From assembly GCA_029881775.1 (NCBI GenBank), contig JAOULY010000006.1, positions 1 through 18,748 on the forward strand: DNA of 18,748 bases. Reading direction: 5' to 3'. This DNA is from Gammaproteobacteria bacterium (GTDB lineage: Bacteria; Pseudomonadota; Gammaproteobacteria; UBA9214). Of this stretch, positions 1 to 8,224 are shown one piece after another (positions within the stretch are counted from its first letter, which is position 1; every line of letters begins with the position of its first letter). The notes beneath the pieces are model-generated. The model had not been told where the DNA came from, did no database searches, and was given only the letters and a program-made list of their open reading frames with translations. A program made the translations under genes and the position numbers.

Positions 1-201
1 TGCCTTGATCACAACTCGCGGCGTACGTCATGTTTGCAGCACCCGGGCGTCCGCCGGGGGCTTGCTGTCGCGTGGGAATTCCACCCCGGGCATGCGGGTG
101 GTATGGCTGTCCGGCATGGAGGGAGCGCTGGGCCATGCGTTTTCAGCGAGGTCAATGTAGTCACGGATCGTAGCCATACACTGCATGCTTCAGGTAGACA
201 A

Positions 202-1017
202 TCAGCGCACAAGCAGCACGGGGCAGGCGAGGGCTTCCAGACACTGGTCCAGGCAGCCCTGTACCAGGAACGGGTGTTCGGCTTCCGAAATCAATACGCA
301 GGCGCCAGTCATCATGTCCGCTGCCTGTGCCAGGGAGTGTGCATTGCTGCCTGTGAGTAAAGTAAAACTGGCGGGCTGGTCGTACAATTGCAGAATGGTC
401 CGGGCCTTCTCCTTCAGTCCCGCTATGTTATCGGTCATATTATCCGACAACAGCACGGTCAGTTGGACCCCCAGGTCCTGTGCAAGACTGCAGGCTGTTG
501 TTAGCGCGAGAGCAGCCTTTTCTGAACCGCTGAACAGGACAGCGATGGAATTGATTGCATTACGCGGCTGGCGTGCGTGCGCTCGTATTGTGCCCCGGAC
601 GCGGGAGGAGACCCGCGAACTAACCCGGCCCAGGCTGATGATGTCAGCCGAAAAAGCTTTCGTCAGTGACGCTGCTTCTGCACGGCCCCGCCAAACCTGA
701 AACGTCCAGCGCACGCCCACCTCTCTGGCGGCCTGTTCAAGCATTCTTTCGGCGTGCCGGGCCAGCGTACGCAGTTCACGTTGCATGCGCTGTGTACTGA
801 TGCTTTCCTCGGCAAGCGACGTGGGCCTGAGCTCGCGCAGAAACGGTAGCTCGGCCAAACGAATCAGGTCGATGTCTTCAACAAAGACCCCCTCGAGCTC
901 GGCACCCAGAATCGCAGCCAGCCGAACAGCAGCCTCCAGCGCCGGTTGGCCTGACCCTGCTGCATTCAGGGTGACAAGGATGCGCCTGACTGTGGCCTGT
1001 GCAGTTGCCTCGTTCAT
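202..1017 (-). CDS. Universal stress protein family, tandem degenerate Usp domains
   Basis: Encodes 271 aa. The N-terminal part (about residues 11-130) has the Usp-like alternation of beta strands and helices, opening with an RRILVTLNA strand and followed by a GVFVEDIDLI strand. A second, shorter unit (about 155-271) ends with the typical CPVLLVR strand. The glycine-rich ATP loop of ATP-binding Usp proteins (G-2x-G-9x-G-S/T) is not visible in either half; the expected place in domain 1 is an Arg/Ser-rich stretch (about 129-142). I therefore expect a non-nucleotide-binding or regulatory member. The start ATG overlaps the stop of the upstream Lon-like gene (ATGA), so the two are very probably translated together. 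The partner suggests a role in stress or protein quality control. Usp family membership is fairly secure; the exact function is unknown. Confidence 0.75.
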   Translation of the reverse strand: MNEATAQATVRRILVTLNAAGSGQPALEAAVRLAAILGAELEGVFVEDIDLIRLAELPFLRELRPTSLAEESISTQRMQRELRTLARHAERMLEQAAREVGVRWTFQVWRGRAEAASLTKAFSADIISLGRVSSRVSSRVRGTIRAHARQPRNAINSIAVLFSGSEKAALALTTACSLAQDLGVQLTVLLSDNMTDNIAGLKEKARTILQLYDQPASFTLLTGSNAHSLAQAADMMTGACVLISEAEHPFLVQGCLDQCLEALACPVLLVR

Positions 1018-3437
1018 GAGGGCGTCTTGTCCCCCTTTGACCCATAGGCCTGCATCGTCTCGGCGTAGCGGGCGAGTGTGTCTTCCACGCGACGGTTGAG
1101 ACTGCCGTCGGGGAACAGGCCCTGATCATTACGTTGACCCGCTGGTATGCCGGTGAGCAACTCGATTCCGTCGTCGACGCTGTCAATCGCGTGGACAGCG
1201 AACTTACCGGCCTCGACAGCCGCGCGGACGTCCTCGCGCAGCATCAGGTGTTTGACGTTCGTTGCCGGGATGATGACGCCCTGGTCTCCGCTCAGGCCAC
1301 GCGCATTACAGATATCGAAGAAGCCTTCAATCTTTTCATTTACACCGCCGATCGGCTGGATTTCACCCTGCTGATTCACCGACCCGGTGACGGCCAGCGA
1401 TTGATGTATGGGTGCCTCGGCCAGTGCTGATAGAAGTGCGTAGAGCTCGGCCGACGAGGCGCTGTCACCCTCGACTTCACCATAGGACTGTTCGAAAACC
1501 AGGCTTGCCGACAGCGCGAGCGGGGCGTTTGGCAGGTAGCGTGCACCCAGAAACGCCGAAAGGATGAAGACTCCCTTGGAATGTATGGGGCCGCCCAGTT
1601 CCACTTCGCGCTCGATATCCACAACATTGCTGTCGCCTATGCGCACGCGGGCTGTTATGCGCGATGGCCGGCCGAACATGAAGTTCCCAAGGTCGTACAC
1701 CGACAGACCGTTGACCTGGCCGGTCTTTTGCCCTGCCGTGTCGATCAGCAGCGTTCCGCGCCGGATTTCTTCCTGGATGTGTTCGCGGATGCGGTCAACA
1801 CGGTAGATCCGGGCATTGATTGCCTGTTGCACGTCGTCACAGGTAATCGTGTCGTGTTGACTTTTATTTGCCCAGTAATCCGACTCGCGCAGCATATCCG
1901 CAAGGCTGTGGGCATGGGTCAGCATTTTTTCGCAATCCCCCAGCTGGCGGGCGCTGTGTTCAATAACACGTGCAACTGCCGAGCGATCCAGGTGCCGCAG
2001 GGATTCCTTGCGTACCAGGGTGCCGATCAGGCGCGCAAACAGCTGGTGGGTTTCCGGGTTGCGGTCCATGCGGTAGTCGAAATCCACGGCAACCTTGAAC
2101 AGCTCGCTGAACTCGGGGTCATACAGCGAGAGCAGGTAGTAAATGTGTGGCTCGCCCAGCAGGATAACTTTTATATCCAGCGGGACCGGCTCCGGTTCCA
2201 GTGAGACTGTGCTGACCAGGCTCATCAACTGGGCCAGCGACTCAATGCGTATTTCACCTGCCTGCAGTGCGCGCTTCAGGCCTTCCCATGCAAATGGCTG
2301 CATCAGGACCTTGAGTATATCGACGATCAGATAACCGCCGTTTGCGCGGTGCAGGGCGCCCGGACGGATCATGGTGAAATCGGTAATCAATGCGCCCAGT
2401 TCCGCCTGGTGTTCAACCCGGCCTATGAGATTGTTATAGCTCGGGTAGTCCTCGTAAATAACCGGTGCGCCATCATGTTCTTTTTGCGTAATGAATGCAT
2501 TGACACTGTAGCGTTTGTCTACCTGTATGCCTTCTTCACGCTGAGAAAGCCCGATACCAAAAATCTGGAGCCCGTGTTTCTCCTCTTCGTGGCGCAGGAA
2601 ATGGCGAAAGTTATCGATAATATCTTTCTCTACCTCGTTGAAATATTCGAGGACGCTCGGCAGTTTGCTGTATGTCTCTCTTAATGTGTCGATCAGGTGA
2701 GAGATTGCGCTGGCGGCCATTTCGCGGTTGAGTTCGCTCATGCGGAGGCGTACTTCCTTCTCCCACTTCGGCGACTCCCGCAGCATATTGCGTAACTGTT
2801 CCTGCAGTTCCTCGATATCCTGTTCGATGTTCTTGCGCTTTACTTCCGGCAGCTTGTCAAAATCCTCCTGGCTGAGGACCTCGTCCTTGTGCATTGGCGC
2901 CAGTGTAAATCCGGTCGGTGTGTGAATAAGGGCGATGTGCTTTTTCTCGGCGTTGGCCTGAATCTCTCCAAGAGCCTGTTCATTTTTCTCGTTGAGTTCT
3001 TCCTCGATAGCCTGTGATCGGGTGCGGTATTCGTTACTTTCGAAGACTGTCGGAATGGCGGCGTGCAGGTCCTCGACGAGTTGCCCCATGTCTCGTTCGA
3101 GTTCCAGGCCACGCCCCGGGGGCATGCGCAGCATGCGCGGCTCATGGGGTTGTTGAAAGTTGTTGACGTAGCACCAGTCCGGCGGGAGTGGTTCAATAGC
3201 GGCCTGCTTGACAGCGTAACGTTCTACCAGCGCGCGTTTGCCAATGCCGGTCGGCCCCAGCGCAAAAATGTTATAGCCCTTGTGACGGATGCCAATGCCA
3301 AAACTGACAGCTTCGACTGCTCGTGGCTGGCCGATGAATTCGGTCAGATCCGCAAGTTCCGCCGTTGTCCTGAAGTCAAACTCCTCCGGGAGACAGCGCG
3401 TGTAGAGGGCGTCGGATTTCAGCGGTGTGATGGCCAT
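1014..3437 (-). CDS. ATP-dependent Lon-type (LonB/YcbZ-like) protease
   Basis: Encodes 807 aa, the usual length for this family of AAA+ Lon-related proteases. Visible in order: an N-terminal AAA+ part with Walker A GPTGIGKR (61-68); a long charged, probably coiled-coil insertion (about 140-240); a Walker B-like strand GGYLIVD (367-373); and a C-terminal Lon protease domain with the Ser-Lys dyad, Ser659 in EGDSASS and Lys702 in NEKIEGF. The 43-residue Ser-Lys spacing equals that of E. coli Lon (S679/K722). The substrate-binding N-terminal domain of classical LonA is absent. It should be a cytoplasmic, ATP-driven serine-lysine protease acting on damaged or regulatory proteins. Only one sensible start exists, because an in-frame TGA lies four codons upstream. 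No strong Shine-Dalgarno sequence is seen. It is the first gene of a two-gene unit with the Usp gene. Confidence 0.93.
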   Translation of the reverse strand: MAITPLKSDALYTRCLPEEFDFRTTAELADLTEFIGQPRAVEAVSFGIGIRHKGYNIFALGPTGIGKRALVERYAVKQAAIEPLPPDWCYVNNFQQPHEPRMLRMPPGRGLELERDMGQLVEDLHAAIPTVFESNEYRTRSQAIEEELNEKNEQALGEIQANAEKKHIALIHTPTGFTLAPMHKDEVLSQEDFDKLPEVKRKNIEQDIEELQEQLRNMLRESPKWEKEVRLRMSELNREMAASAISHLIDTLRETYSKLPSVLEYFNEVEKDIIDNFRHFLRHEEEKHGLQIFGIGLSQREEGIQVDKRYSVNAFITQKEHDGAPVIYEDYPSYNNLIGRVEHQAELGALITDFTMIRPGALHRANGGYLIVDILKVLMQPFAWEGLKRALQAGEIRIESLAQLMSLVSTVSLEPEPVPLDIKVILLGEPHIYYLLSLYDPEFSELFKVAVDFDYRMDRNPETHQLFARLIGTLVRKESLRHLDRSAVARVIEHSARQLGDCEKMLTHAHSLADMLRESDYWANKSQHDTITCDDVQQAINARIYRVDRIREHIQEEIRRGTLLIDTAGQKTGQVNGLSVYDLGNFMFGRPSRITARVRIGDSNVVDIEREVELGGPIHSKGVFILSAFLGARYLPNAPLALSASLVFEQSYGEVEGDSASSAELYALLSALAEAPIHQSLAVTGSVNQQGEIQPIGGVNEKIEGFFDICNARGLSGDQGVIIPATNVKHLMLREDVRAAVEAGKFAVHAIDSVDDGIELLTGIPAGQRNDQGLFPDGSLNRRVEDTLARYAETMQAYGSKGDKTPS

Positions 3438-3601
3438 ACTGGTAAGTCAGGACTGAAAGACAGTGAGTGATCCCGGCACCGCCGGGGGCTGTCTGGTGGC
3501 ATTATCCGGTGGTATTACCAGTTCATGGTTCATTATGATTGTTCCTGGTGTGCTTGTTCAGAAAATGCATACCTATAATCTGTGCAAAACGTCCAGCATT
3601 C

Positions 3602-3617
3602 ATTGACCCCGGTCAAT
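3602..3617. promoter_or_regulatory. Candidate FNR/CRP-family operator (TTGAC-N4-GTCAA)
   Basis: Perfect 7-bp inverted repeat ATTGACC-CC-GGTCAAT. FNR/CRP-family regulators bind TTGAt-N4-aTCAA-type sites, and this differs by one base per half. Its centre (3609.5) is 41.5 bp upstream of a start that would be set by a minus-strand -10-like GATTAT (3575-3580). That is the class II activator geometry, with no good -35 in between. If real, it would activate the lon-usp unit with a leader of about 130 nt. The site is seen directly; the regulator is inferred. Confidence 0.3.
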
Positions 3618-3670
3618 AAAGATTATCTCAATATTATTCACCATCTGACTGGAGAGGTGTCGGCTACCTG

Positions 3671-3698
3671 TGGATGAGCGGAAATTCTCTTCTATAAC
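3671..3698 (+). promoter_or_regulatory. Weak sigma70-like promoter candidate for the lipid operon
   Basis: TATAAC (3693-3698, 5 of 6 to consensus) is preceded at 16 bp by a poor -35, TGGATG (3671-3676). The expected start near 3705 lies 20 nt before the perfect AAGGAGG at 3725-3731. A second AT-rich segment with TATATACT (3884-3891) is an alternative promoter closer to the VTT gene. Neither has a good -35, so both could need an activator. Confidence 0.25.
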
Positions 3699-3954
3699 TA
3701 TTAGTCGGTGATAAACGTGGACTGAAGGAGGTGCTTGTGTGGGTAACCTGCTGGTGGCCATGCAGCGGGAAAGATGCTCCTCTGTGAACGCGGCAAGTGC
3801 GTGGGCCGGGCGTTCACTTGCGCCAAACAGCCGCATTACTTGCTATGGTCAAAAACTTGCGGGAAACGGGATTGGGATTGTTGTATATACTGAACGTGTA
3901 TACGCATTCAGGTTTGTGTGCAGTGAAAATATGCTGACAGGTTAATCTTAAATC

Positions 3955-4671
3955 ATGACAAGGCAGCCTTCGATGGTACGTCTGGTGGTCATCAGTATCC
4001 TGTTTGTTACGCTGGTGGTCGCCGCACTCGTGTATTTCGACGCCCATGAGGAGATCCTGCGCCTGCTCGACTGGCTGGACGCGCAGGGCATCTGGGGGCC
4101 GCTGCTGTTTATCCTGCTTATGATGATTGTAGTGGTTTTCCTGCTGCCAGGGGTATTGTTTACCACCGGTGCCGGTTTCGTGTTTGGCGTAGTCGAGGGT
4201 ACGGTGTGCGTGGTGGTCGGGACGACGCTGGGCGCGACGCTGGCATTTCTGGGCGCGCGCTACCTGTTCGGTGAGCGGGCCTCGCAGTTCGTGCTGCGCC
4301 ATGCCCGGCTGCGACTGGTCACCGAGGAACTTACCCCCCGGGGCTGGCAGATCGTGTTGCTGACACGTCTGGTGCCGTTTTTTCCCTTCAAGCTGTCCAA
4401 TTACTTTTTCGGGCTGACGCAGTTTACGCTGCGCGGTTTCATGGCCGGTACGTTCGTTGGTGTTATTCCGCTCTCACTGAATAGCGTCTACCTGGGTTCG
4501 ATCGCTGCCGATATCAGCCTCGAAGGCGTGCGCAGCGCGGGCCGTGGTCCCGTTGAATGGGCTTTGTATGGCGCCGGATTTCTCGTCACCGTCGGCCTGG
4601 TTATCTATCTTAATCGCCTGGCGAGTCGCGCCCTGGCCAGGTATACGGAAGAAGCCGGAGAGGGAGAGTGA
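3955..4671 (+). CDS. TVP38/TMEM64 (VTT-domain) membrane protein
   Basis: Encodes 238 aa, normal for the family. It begins with an N-terminal membrane helix (about 8-28). The VTT core follows, with a LPGVLFTTGAGFVFG segment (64-78), a Gly-rich helix ending in a conserved Arg (88-102), and the signature TRLVPFFPFKLSNY (137-150) leading into the FFGLTQFTLRGF segment. C-terminal helices lie near 164-185 and 203-221. VTT/DedA relatives move lipids across membranes (undecaprenyl phosphate transport, phospholipid scrambling), so I infer lipid transport at the inner membrane here. The start is uncertain: ATG 3955 has only a distant AGG, while ATG 3973 (residue 7) has AAGG nine bases upstream. It is the first gene of the five-gene operon, and its stop overlaps the next start (TGATG). 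Confidence 0.88.
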   Translation: MTRQPSMVRLVVISILFVTLVVAALVYFDAHEEILRLLDWLDAQGIWGPLLFILLMMIVVVFLLPGVLFTTGAGFVFGVVEGTVCVVVGTTLGATLAFLGARYLFGERASQFVLRHARLRLVTEELTPRGWQIVLLTRLVPFFPFKLSNYFFGLTQFTLRGFMAGTFVGVIPLSLNSVYLGSIAADISLEGVRSAGRGPVEWALYGAGFLVTVGLVIYLNRLASRALARYTEEAGEGE

Positions 4672-6932
4672 TGATGCCCTGGCTTGAATGGCTGCCATGG
4701 CGGTTTCTTATTCGCCGTATTGCCCGCGCGCACGGTTTCCTCGACCCGATCGCGTTGCTGGCCCGCCTGCATCGCTTTGCCCAGCCCTCCGAGGTCGGTG
4801 AGCCGGTCGAACTGCTGCGTGCCGGTGTGGTGTTTCATGCACGCGGCCTTGTTAACAGCCGCGTGATTCAGCACAACCTCGACTGGGTCTGGCCGTACTG
4901 GATTGAGCGCCAGTTCGATCCCGCAGATGATGCCTTTGTTCCGCGCGCTTTTTCCATCACCCATGTCAACCTGAGCCATCGCAACTGGACGGCAGTTGGC
5001 TGGCCGGATTCTCAGGACTTGCCGATTGTTGATCCTCGCGGGATGTTGACACCCTGGTTCGATGGCTGGTCACTGGACAGCTGGCTGCTGAACGATGATG
5101 GTCAACGCCTGCTGCCATCACGGGCGAAATCCTGCAACCAGGTTCTCGATTTTCAGCATGGCGTTGCAGTGATCACGCAAACGCAGCAGGGTGGCATGAC
5201 CCTGCGAAATCACGCCAGTGTCCAGCTCGATGCAGGCACGCCGGTCTGCCGGCTGAAGGTCGATGCCCGCAGTGACAACGGCGGTTGGCTGGTACTGGCA
5301 TTGCGCCCATGTAATCCCGAGGGGATAAGCTTCATTCACAAGCTGGCCCTTTCGCCGCGGCGCAGGGACTGGTTGATCGATGATCAACATGCCCTCACAT
5401 TCAGCGCGCCGGCAGAGCGTCACCATGTTTCCGATTACCGTGCCGGTGATGTGGCGATTCACCTGCAGGACCGGGAAGACCAGACCGGGGGTGTCTGCGG
5501 GGTGGGCATGATCACGGCGGCGGCACTGTTTCGGCTGGAACCCGGCCAATCCCGTGAAATAGAGGCAGAGATTGTTTTACCGGGTGCGCAGCGCCTGCCA
5601 CAGAACGGTGGCAACGCGTGGGACGATGCCCTGCAGGGAAGTTGCCAGCTCCAGGTGCCGGATGAGCGCGTGCAGTCCCTCTATGAAACGGCCCTGCGGA
5701 CCCTCGTCCTGCATTCACCCGACGATGTCTATCCCGGCCCCTATACCTATAAACGTTTCTGGTTTCGCGATGCGGCATTTATTATTCATGCCCTGCTGTG
5801 TGCCGGCCTGACCAGCCGTGCAGAGCGTGCGCTTGACCGCTTTCCCCCCCGGCAGACGCGACGGGGTTATTTCCATTCCCAGGAAGGCGAGTGGGATTCC
5901 AACGGTCAGGCGCTGTGGATCATGCAACGCTTTTGCGCATTGACCGGACAGCCGCCAAAGCCCGCCTGGCGGCAGGCGATTGAGCGTGGTGCTCGCTGGA
6001 TTGCCTGGAAGCGCTTGCCCGACGAAGGGGATTCACCCCATGCCGGCTTGCTGCCCGCGGGCTTTAGCGCCGAACACCTTGGTCCGAACGACTATTATTA
6101 CTGGGACGACTTCTGGAGTATCGCCGGCCTGCATTCGGCAGCCGTGCTTGGCGGACTGCTGGGTAATGAGGCGTTGCAGGCGGAATGCCTGCACGAGGCA
6201 GAGGCATTTCAGCAGGTGGTTGACCGCAGTCTCGCGCGTGATGCCGCGCGTCTGGATCGAACCGCCATACCGGCTTCGCCCTATCGCCGCATGGATGCCG
6301 GGGCCATCGGTTCACTCGCCGTGGGGTATCCCGTGCAATTGTGCCCTCCAGATGATCCGCGCCTGCTCGGCACGGTCGGGTTTCTTCTGCACAACTGCAG
6401 CTTCGATGGTGGCTTCTTCCAGGACATGATCCATGCCGGCATCAATCCCTACCTGACGTTGCACATGGCCCAGGTGTTACTGCGCGCCGGTGATCCCCGC
6501 TACCTGGAATTGATGGATACGGTCGCGGCACTGGCGACATCCACCGGCCAGTGGCCGGAGGCCATTCACCCGCGCACCCATGGTGGTTGTATGGGTGATG
6601 GCCAGCATGTGTGGGCAGCCGCCGAATGGGTGCTGATGGTCCGCAATTGTTTTGTGCGCGAGGAGGCTGAGCGCCTGATCATTGGTTCCGGAATCCCGGC
6701 GCGCTGGCTGCAACCTGAAACACCGGTTTCGTTTGGCCCGGCACCGACGTCATTCGGCCCGGTATCAGTGAGTGTCTCCACCGGGATGGATGCGAGTGAA
6801 CGGATCAGCGTGAGCTGGCAGGGCAATTGGCATACGCAAGCGCCGGCCATCGAGGTGCGCGTGCCCGGTTACCATCCGCTGATTGCCGGCCCGGGCCAGA
6901 CGTCCGTGGAACTCGAGAAGACGAATTCATGA
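4671..6932 (+). CDS. Large (alpha/alpha)6-barrel glycosidase-like protein
   Basis: About 753 aa. Starts at GTG 4668, ATG 4671 and ATG 4674 are all possible; I chose 4671, which overlaps the previous stop and has GGAGAGG seven bases upstream. No signal peptide is visible, so the protein is probably cytoplasmic. The first 330 residues look beta-rich. From about residue 335 the sequence resembles six-hairpin glycosidases (the GH15, trehalase and debranching-enzyme fold). It has a YKRFWFRDAAF motif (about 360-370), a GEWDSNGQALW motif and, near 628, WPEAIHPRT followed by a Gly-rich MGDGQHVWAAAEW stretch. Acidic residues in these motifs are candidate catalysts, but I cannot assign a GH family or substrate. 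Lying between a VTT protein and a GT4 enzyme, it may act on the sugar part of a glycolipid or on a storage glucan. It could also be a non-catalytic member of the fold. Confidence 0.72.
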   Translation: MMPWLEWLPWRFLIRRIARAHGFLDPIALLARLHRFAQPSEVGEPVELLRAGVVFHARGLVNSRVIQHNLDWVWPYWIERQFDPADDAFVPRAFSITHVNLSHRNWTAVGWPDSQDLPIVDPRGMLTPWFDGWSLDSWLLNDDGQRLLPSRAKSCNQVLDFQHGVAVITQTQQGGMTLRNHASVQLDAGTPVCRLKVDARSDNGGWLVLALRPCNPEGISFIHKLALSPRRRDWLIDDQHALTFSAPAERHHVSDYRAGDVAIHLQDREDQTGGVCGVGMITAAALFRLEPGQSREIEAEIVLPGAQRLPQNGGNAWDDALQGSCQLQVPDERVQSLYETALRTLVLHSPDDVYPGPYTYKRFWFRDAAFIIHALLCAGLTSRAERALDRFPPRQTRRGYFHSQEGEWDSNGQALWIMQRFCALTGQPPKPAWRQAIERGARWIAWKRLPDEGDSPHAGLLPAGFSAEHLGPNDYYYWDDFWSIAGLHSAAVLGGLLGNEALQAECLHEAEAFQQVVDRSLARDAARLDRTAIPASPYRRMDAGAIGSLAVGYPVQLCPPDDPRLLGTVGFLLHNCSFDGGFFQDMIHAGINPYLTLHMAQVLLRAGDPRYLELMDTVAALATSTGQWPEAIHPRTHGGCMGDGQHVWAAAEWVLMVRNCFVREEAERLIIGSGIPARWLQPETPVSFGPAPTSFGPVSVSVSTGMDASERISVSWQGNWHTQAPAIEVRVPGYHPLIAGPGQTSVELEKTNS

Positions 6933-8206
6933 ACATCGTCATGCTGACCAATACCTTCACCCCGCACGTGGGCGGGGTGGCGCGTTCGGTGGCGGCCTTC
7001 ACCAGCGAGTATCGCCGCCGTGGACACCGGGTGCTGGTTGTAGCACCTGTGTTCAGGAACCAGCCCGTTAATGAAACGGAGGTGGTGCGCATTCCGGCGA
7101 TCCAGAACTTCAACGGTAGCGACTTTTCGGTTGTCCTGCCGGTCTCCGGCCTGTTGACCGAGGTGCTGGATGAGTTTGCCCCGGACATTATCCATGCCCA
7201 CCATCCCTACCTCCTCGGTGTCACGGCATTACGCGTAGCGCGTTATCGCGAGCTGCCGCTGGTATTTACCCACCATACGCTCTACGAGGAATATACCCAT
7301 TATGTGCCGGGTGATGCGCCGAAGCTGCGGCGCTTCATTATCGAGGCCGCGATCCGCTATGCCAATCTCTCCGACCAGGTGTTCGCGCCGAGCGAGAGCA
7401 TTATGACGCTGCTGCGCGAACGGGGTGTAGTAACGCCCATCACCGTGGTACCCACTGGCGTGCAGACAGCACACTTTGCACATGGGCATGGCGGGCGTTT
7501 CCGGCAGTCAGTCGGTATCCCCGAAGATGCTTTCGTAGTAGGGCATCTGGGTCGCCTGGCACCGGAAAAGAACCTGGAGTTCATGACCGAGGCTGTTGCG
7601 GCTTTTCTAAAGACCACAAGCCGCGCGCATTTCCTGCTGATCGGCACGGGTCCTTCCGTGGCAGTGATCCGGAAAATTATTTCCAGGGAAGGACTTGATG
7701 CCCGCTTTCATATTGCCGGCGTCCTCGAACGAGAGCAACTGGCCGACGCGCTGCATGCAATGGACCTGTTCGCCTTTGCCTCGAAGAGCGAGACACAGGG
7801 CATGGTACTGACCGAGGCAATGGCCGCAGCCCTGCCGGTCGTTGCAATCGATGCAAACGGTGTGAGAGAGGTGGTCAGGGATTACAGCAATGGCCGCTTG
7901 TTGCACGGGGAGTCGATCAAGGCCTTTGCCGCGGCGCTGCAGTGGATGGCAGAACTGCCTGCAGAACAGTATCGGGATCTCCAGCGGGCAGCGCTGGATA
8001 CGGCTGAAGCATTCTCCATGGCGCACTCGGCTGACAAGGCCTTGTCCTGCTATGCAAGCCTGCGTGAGCGGATGTCGACAGACAAGTCGGAGCAGGAAGA
8101 ACACTGGCATCACCTGCTCAACCTCATCAAGGTGGAGTGGGAAATACTGAAAGGCATCGGTAGTGCGACCGATGCAGCACTGGCGGCAGATGAAGAATCC
8201 GGCTGA
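6929..8206 (+). CDS. GT4 glycosyltransferase, diacylglycerol glucosyltransferase-like
   Basis: Encodes 425 aa from ATG 6929, which overlaps the upstream stop (ATGA). The frame is open further upstream, but residue 1 at 6929 gives the classical GT4 opening: an MNIVMLTNTF strand and an HVGGVA loop (Gly15-Gly16). The acceptor-side motif THHTLYEEYTHYVP (114-127) resembles the YHTMYEDYxHY motif of Gram-positive diacylglycerol glucosyltransferases. The donor site has GRLAPEKN and the EX7E pair Glu288/Glu296 in SKSETQGMVLTEAM. The predicted activity is retaining transfer of a hexose from a nucleotide sugar to a lipid acceptor, at the inner face of the membrane. The sugar and acceptor cannot be read from the sequence. 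The C-terminal tail (about 390-425) is charged and may help membrane contact. Confidence 0.88.
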   Translation: MNIVMLTNTFTPHVGGVARSVAAFTSEYRRRGHRVLVVAPVFRNQPVNETEVVRIPAIQNFNGSDFSVVLPVSGLLTEVLDEFAPDIIHAHHPYLLGVTALRVARYRELPLVFTHHTLYEEYTHYVPGDAPKLRRFIIEAAIRYANLSDQVFAPSESIMTLLRERGVVTPITVVPTGVQTAHFAHGHGGRFRQSVGIPEDAFVVGHLGRLAPEKNLEFMTEAVAAFLKTTSRAHFLLIGTGPSVAVIRKIISREGLDARFHIAGVLEREQLADALHAMDLFAFASKSETQGMVLTEAMAAALPVVAIDANGVREVVRDYSNGRLLHGESIKAFAAALQWMAELPAEQYRDLQRAALDTAEAFSMAHSADKALSCYASLRERMSTDKSEQEEHWHHLLNLIKVEWEILKGIGSATDAALAADEESG

Positions 8207-8224
8207 ACAGCAGGGCCTGGCGCA

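Larger units (their letters stand above)
3438..3954. other. 517-bp divergent intergenic region
   Basis: Lies between the minus-strand lon-like gene and the plus-strand VTT gene. It holds a GC stem CCCGGC-acc-GCCGGG (3472-3486) that would sit in the lon leader, a TGGTA-T-TACCA inverted repeat (3510-3520), a perfect TATAAT (3574-3579) lacking a good -35, and the ATTGACC-CC-GGTCAAT repeat (3602-3617). A plus-strand -10-like TATAAC (3693-3698) is followed by a perfect AAGGAGG (3725-3731). A 68-codon open frame begins at GTG 3739 and ends at 3945. That frame resembles no family I know and its third-position GC looks lower than in the neighbouring genes, so I do not call it a gene. It ends 9 bp before the VTT start, so it could be a translated leader. 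Confidence 0.5.

Noticed and set aside
1..201. Open frames on both strands and short GC stems (42-58, 81-101) beyond the Usp stop
   Set aside because: The translations resemble no family and are biased in composition like shadow frames. The stems are short, lack T-runs and lie about 100 bp or more past the Usp stop. I see no supportable gene or terminator here.
1581..2204. Long plus-strand open frame opposite the Lon-like gene
   Set aside because: Antisense shadow of a well-supported protease gene; its translation shows no family motifs.
3574..3579. Perfect TATAAT as the plus-strand operon promoter
   Set aside because: No acceptable -35 at 15-19 bp and no extended -10. It would give a leader of about 370 nt, so I do not list it as a promoter.
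3600..3836. 78-codon minus-strand open frame in the divergent region
   Set aside because: No ribosome site, no family resemblance, and it runs through the candidate operator and promoter sequences.
6827..6928. Upstream in-frame extension of the GT4 gene
   Set aside because: It would overlap the preceding gene by about 100 bp and adds a Gly/Arg/Ala-rich stretch. ATG 6929 gives the standard GT4 opening and an ATGA junction.
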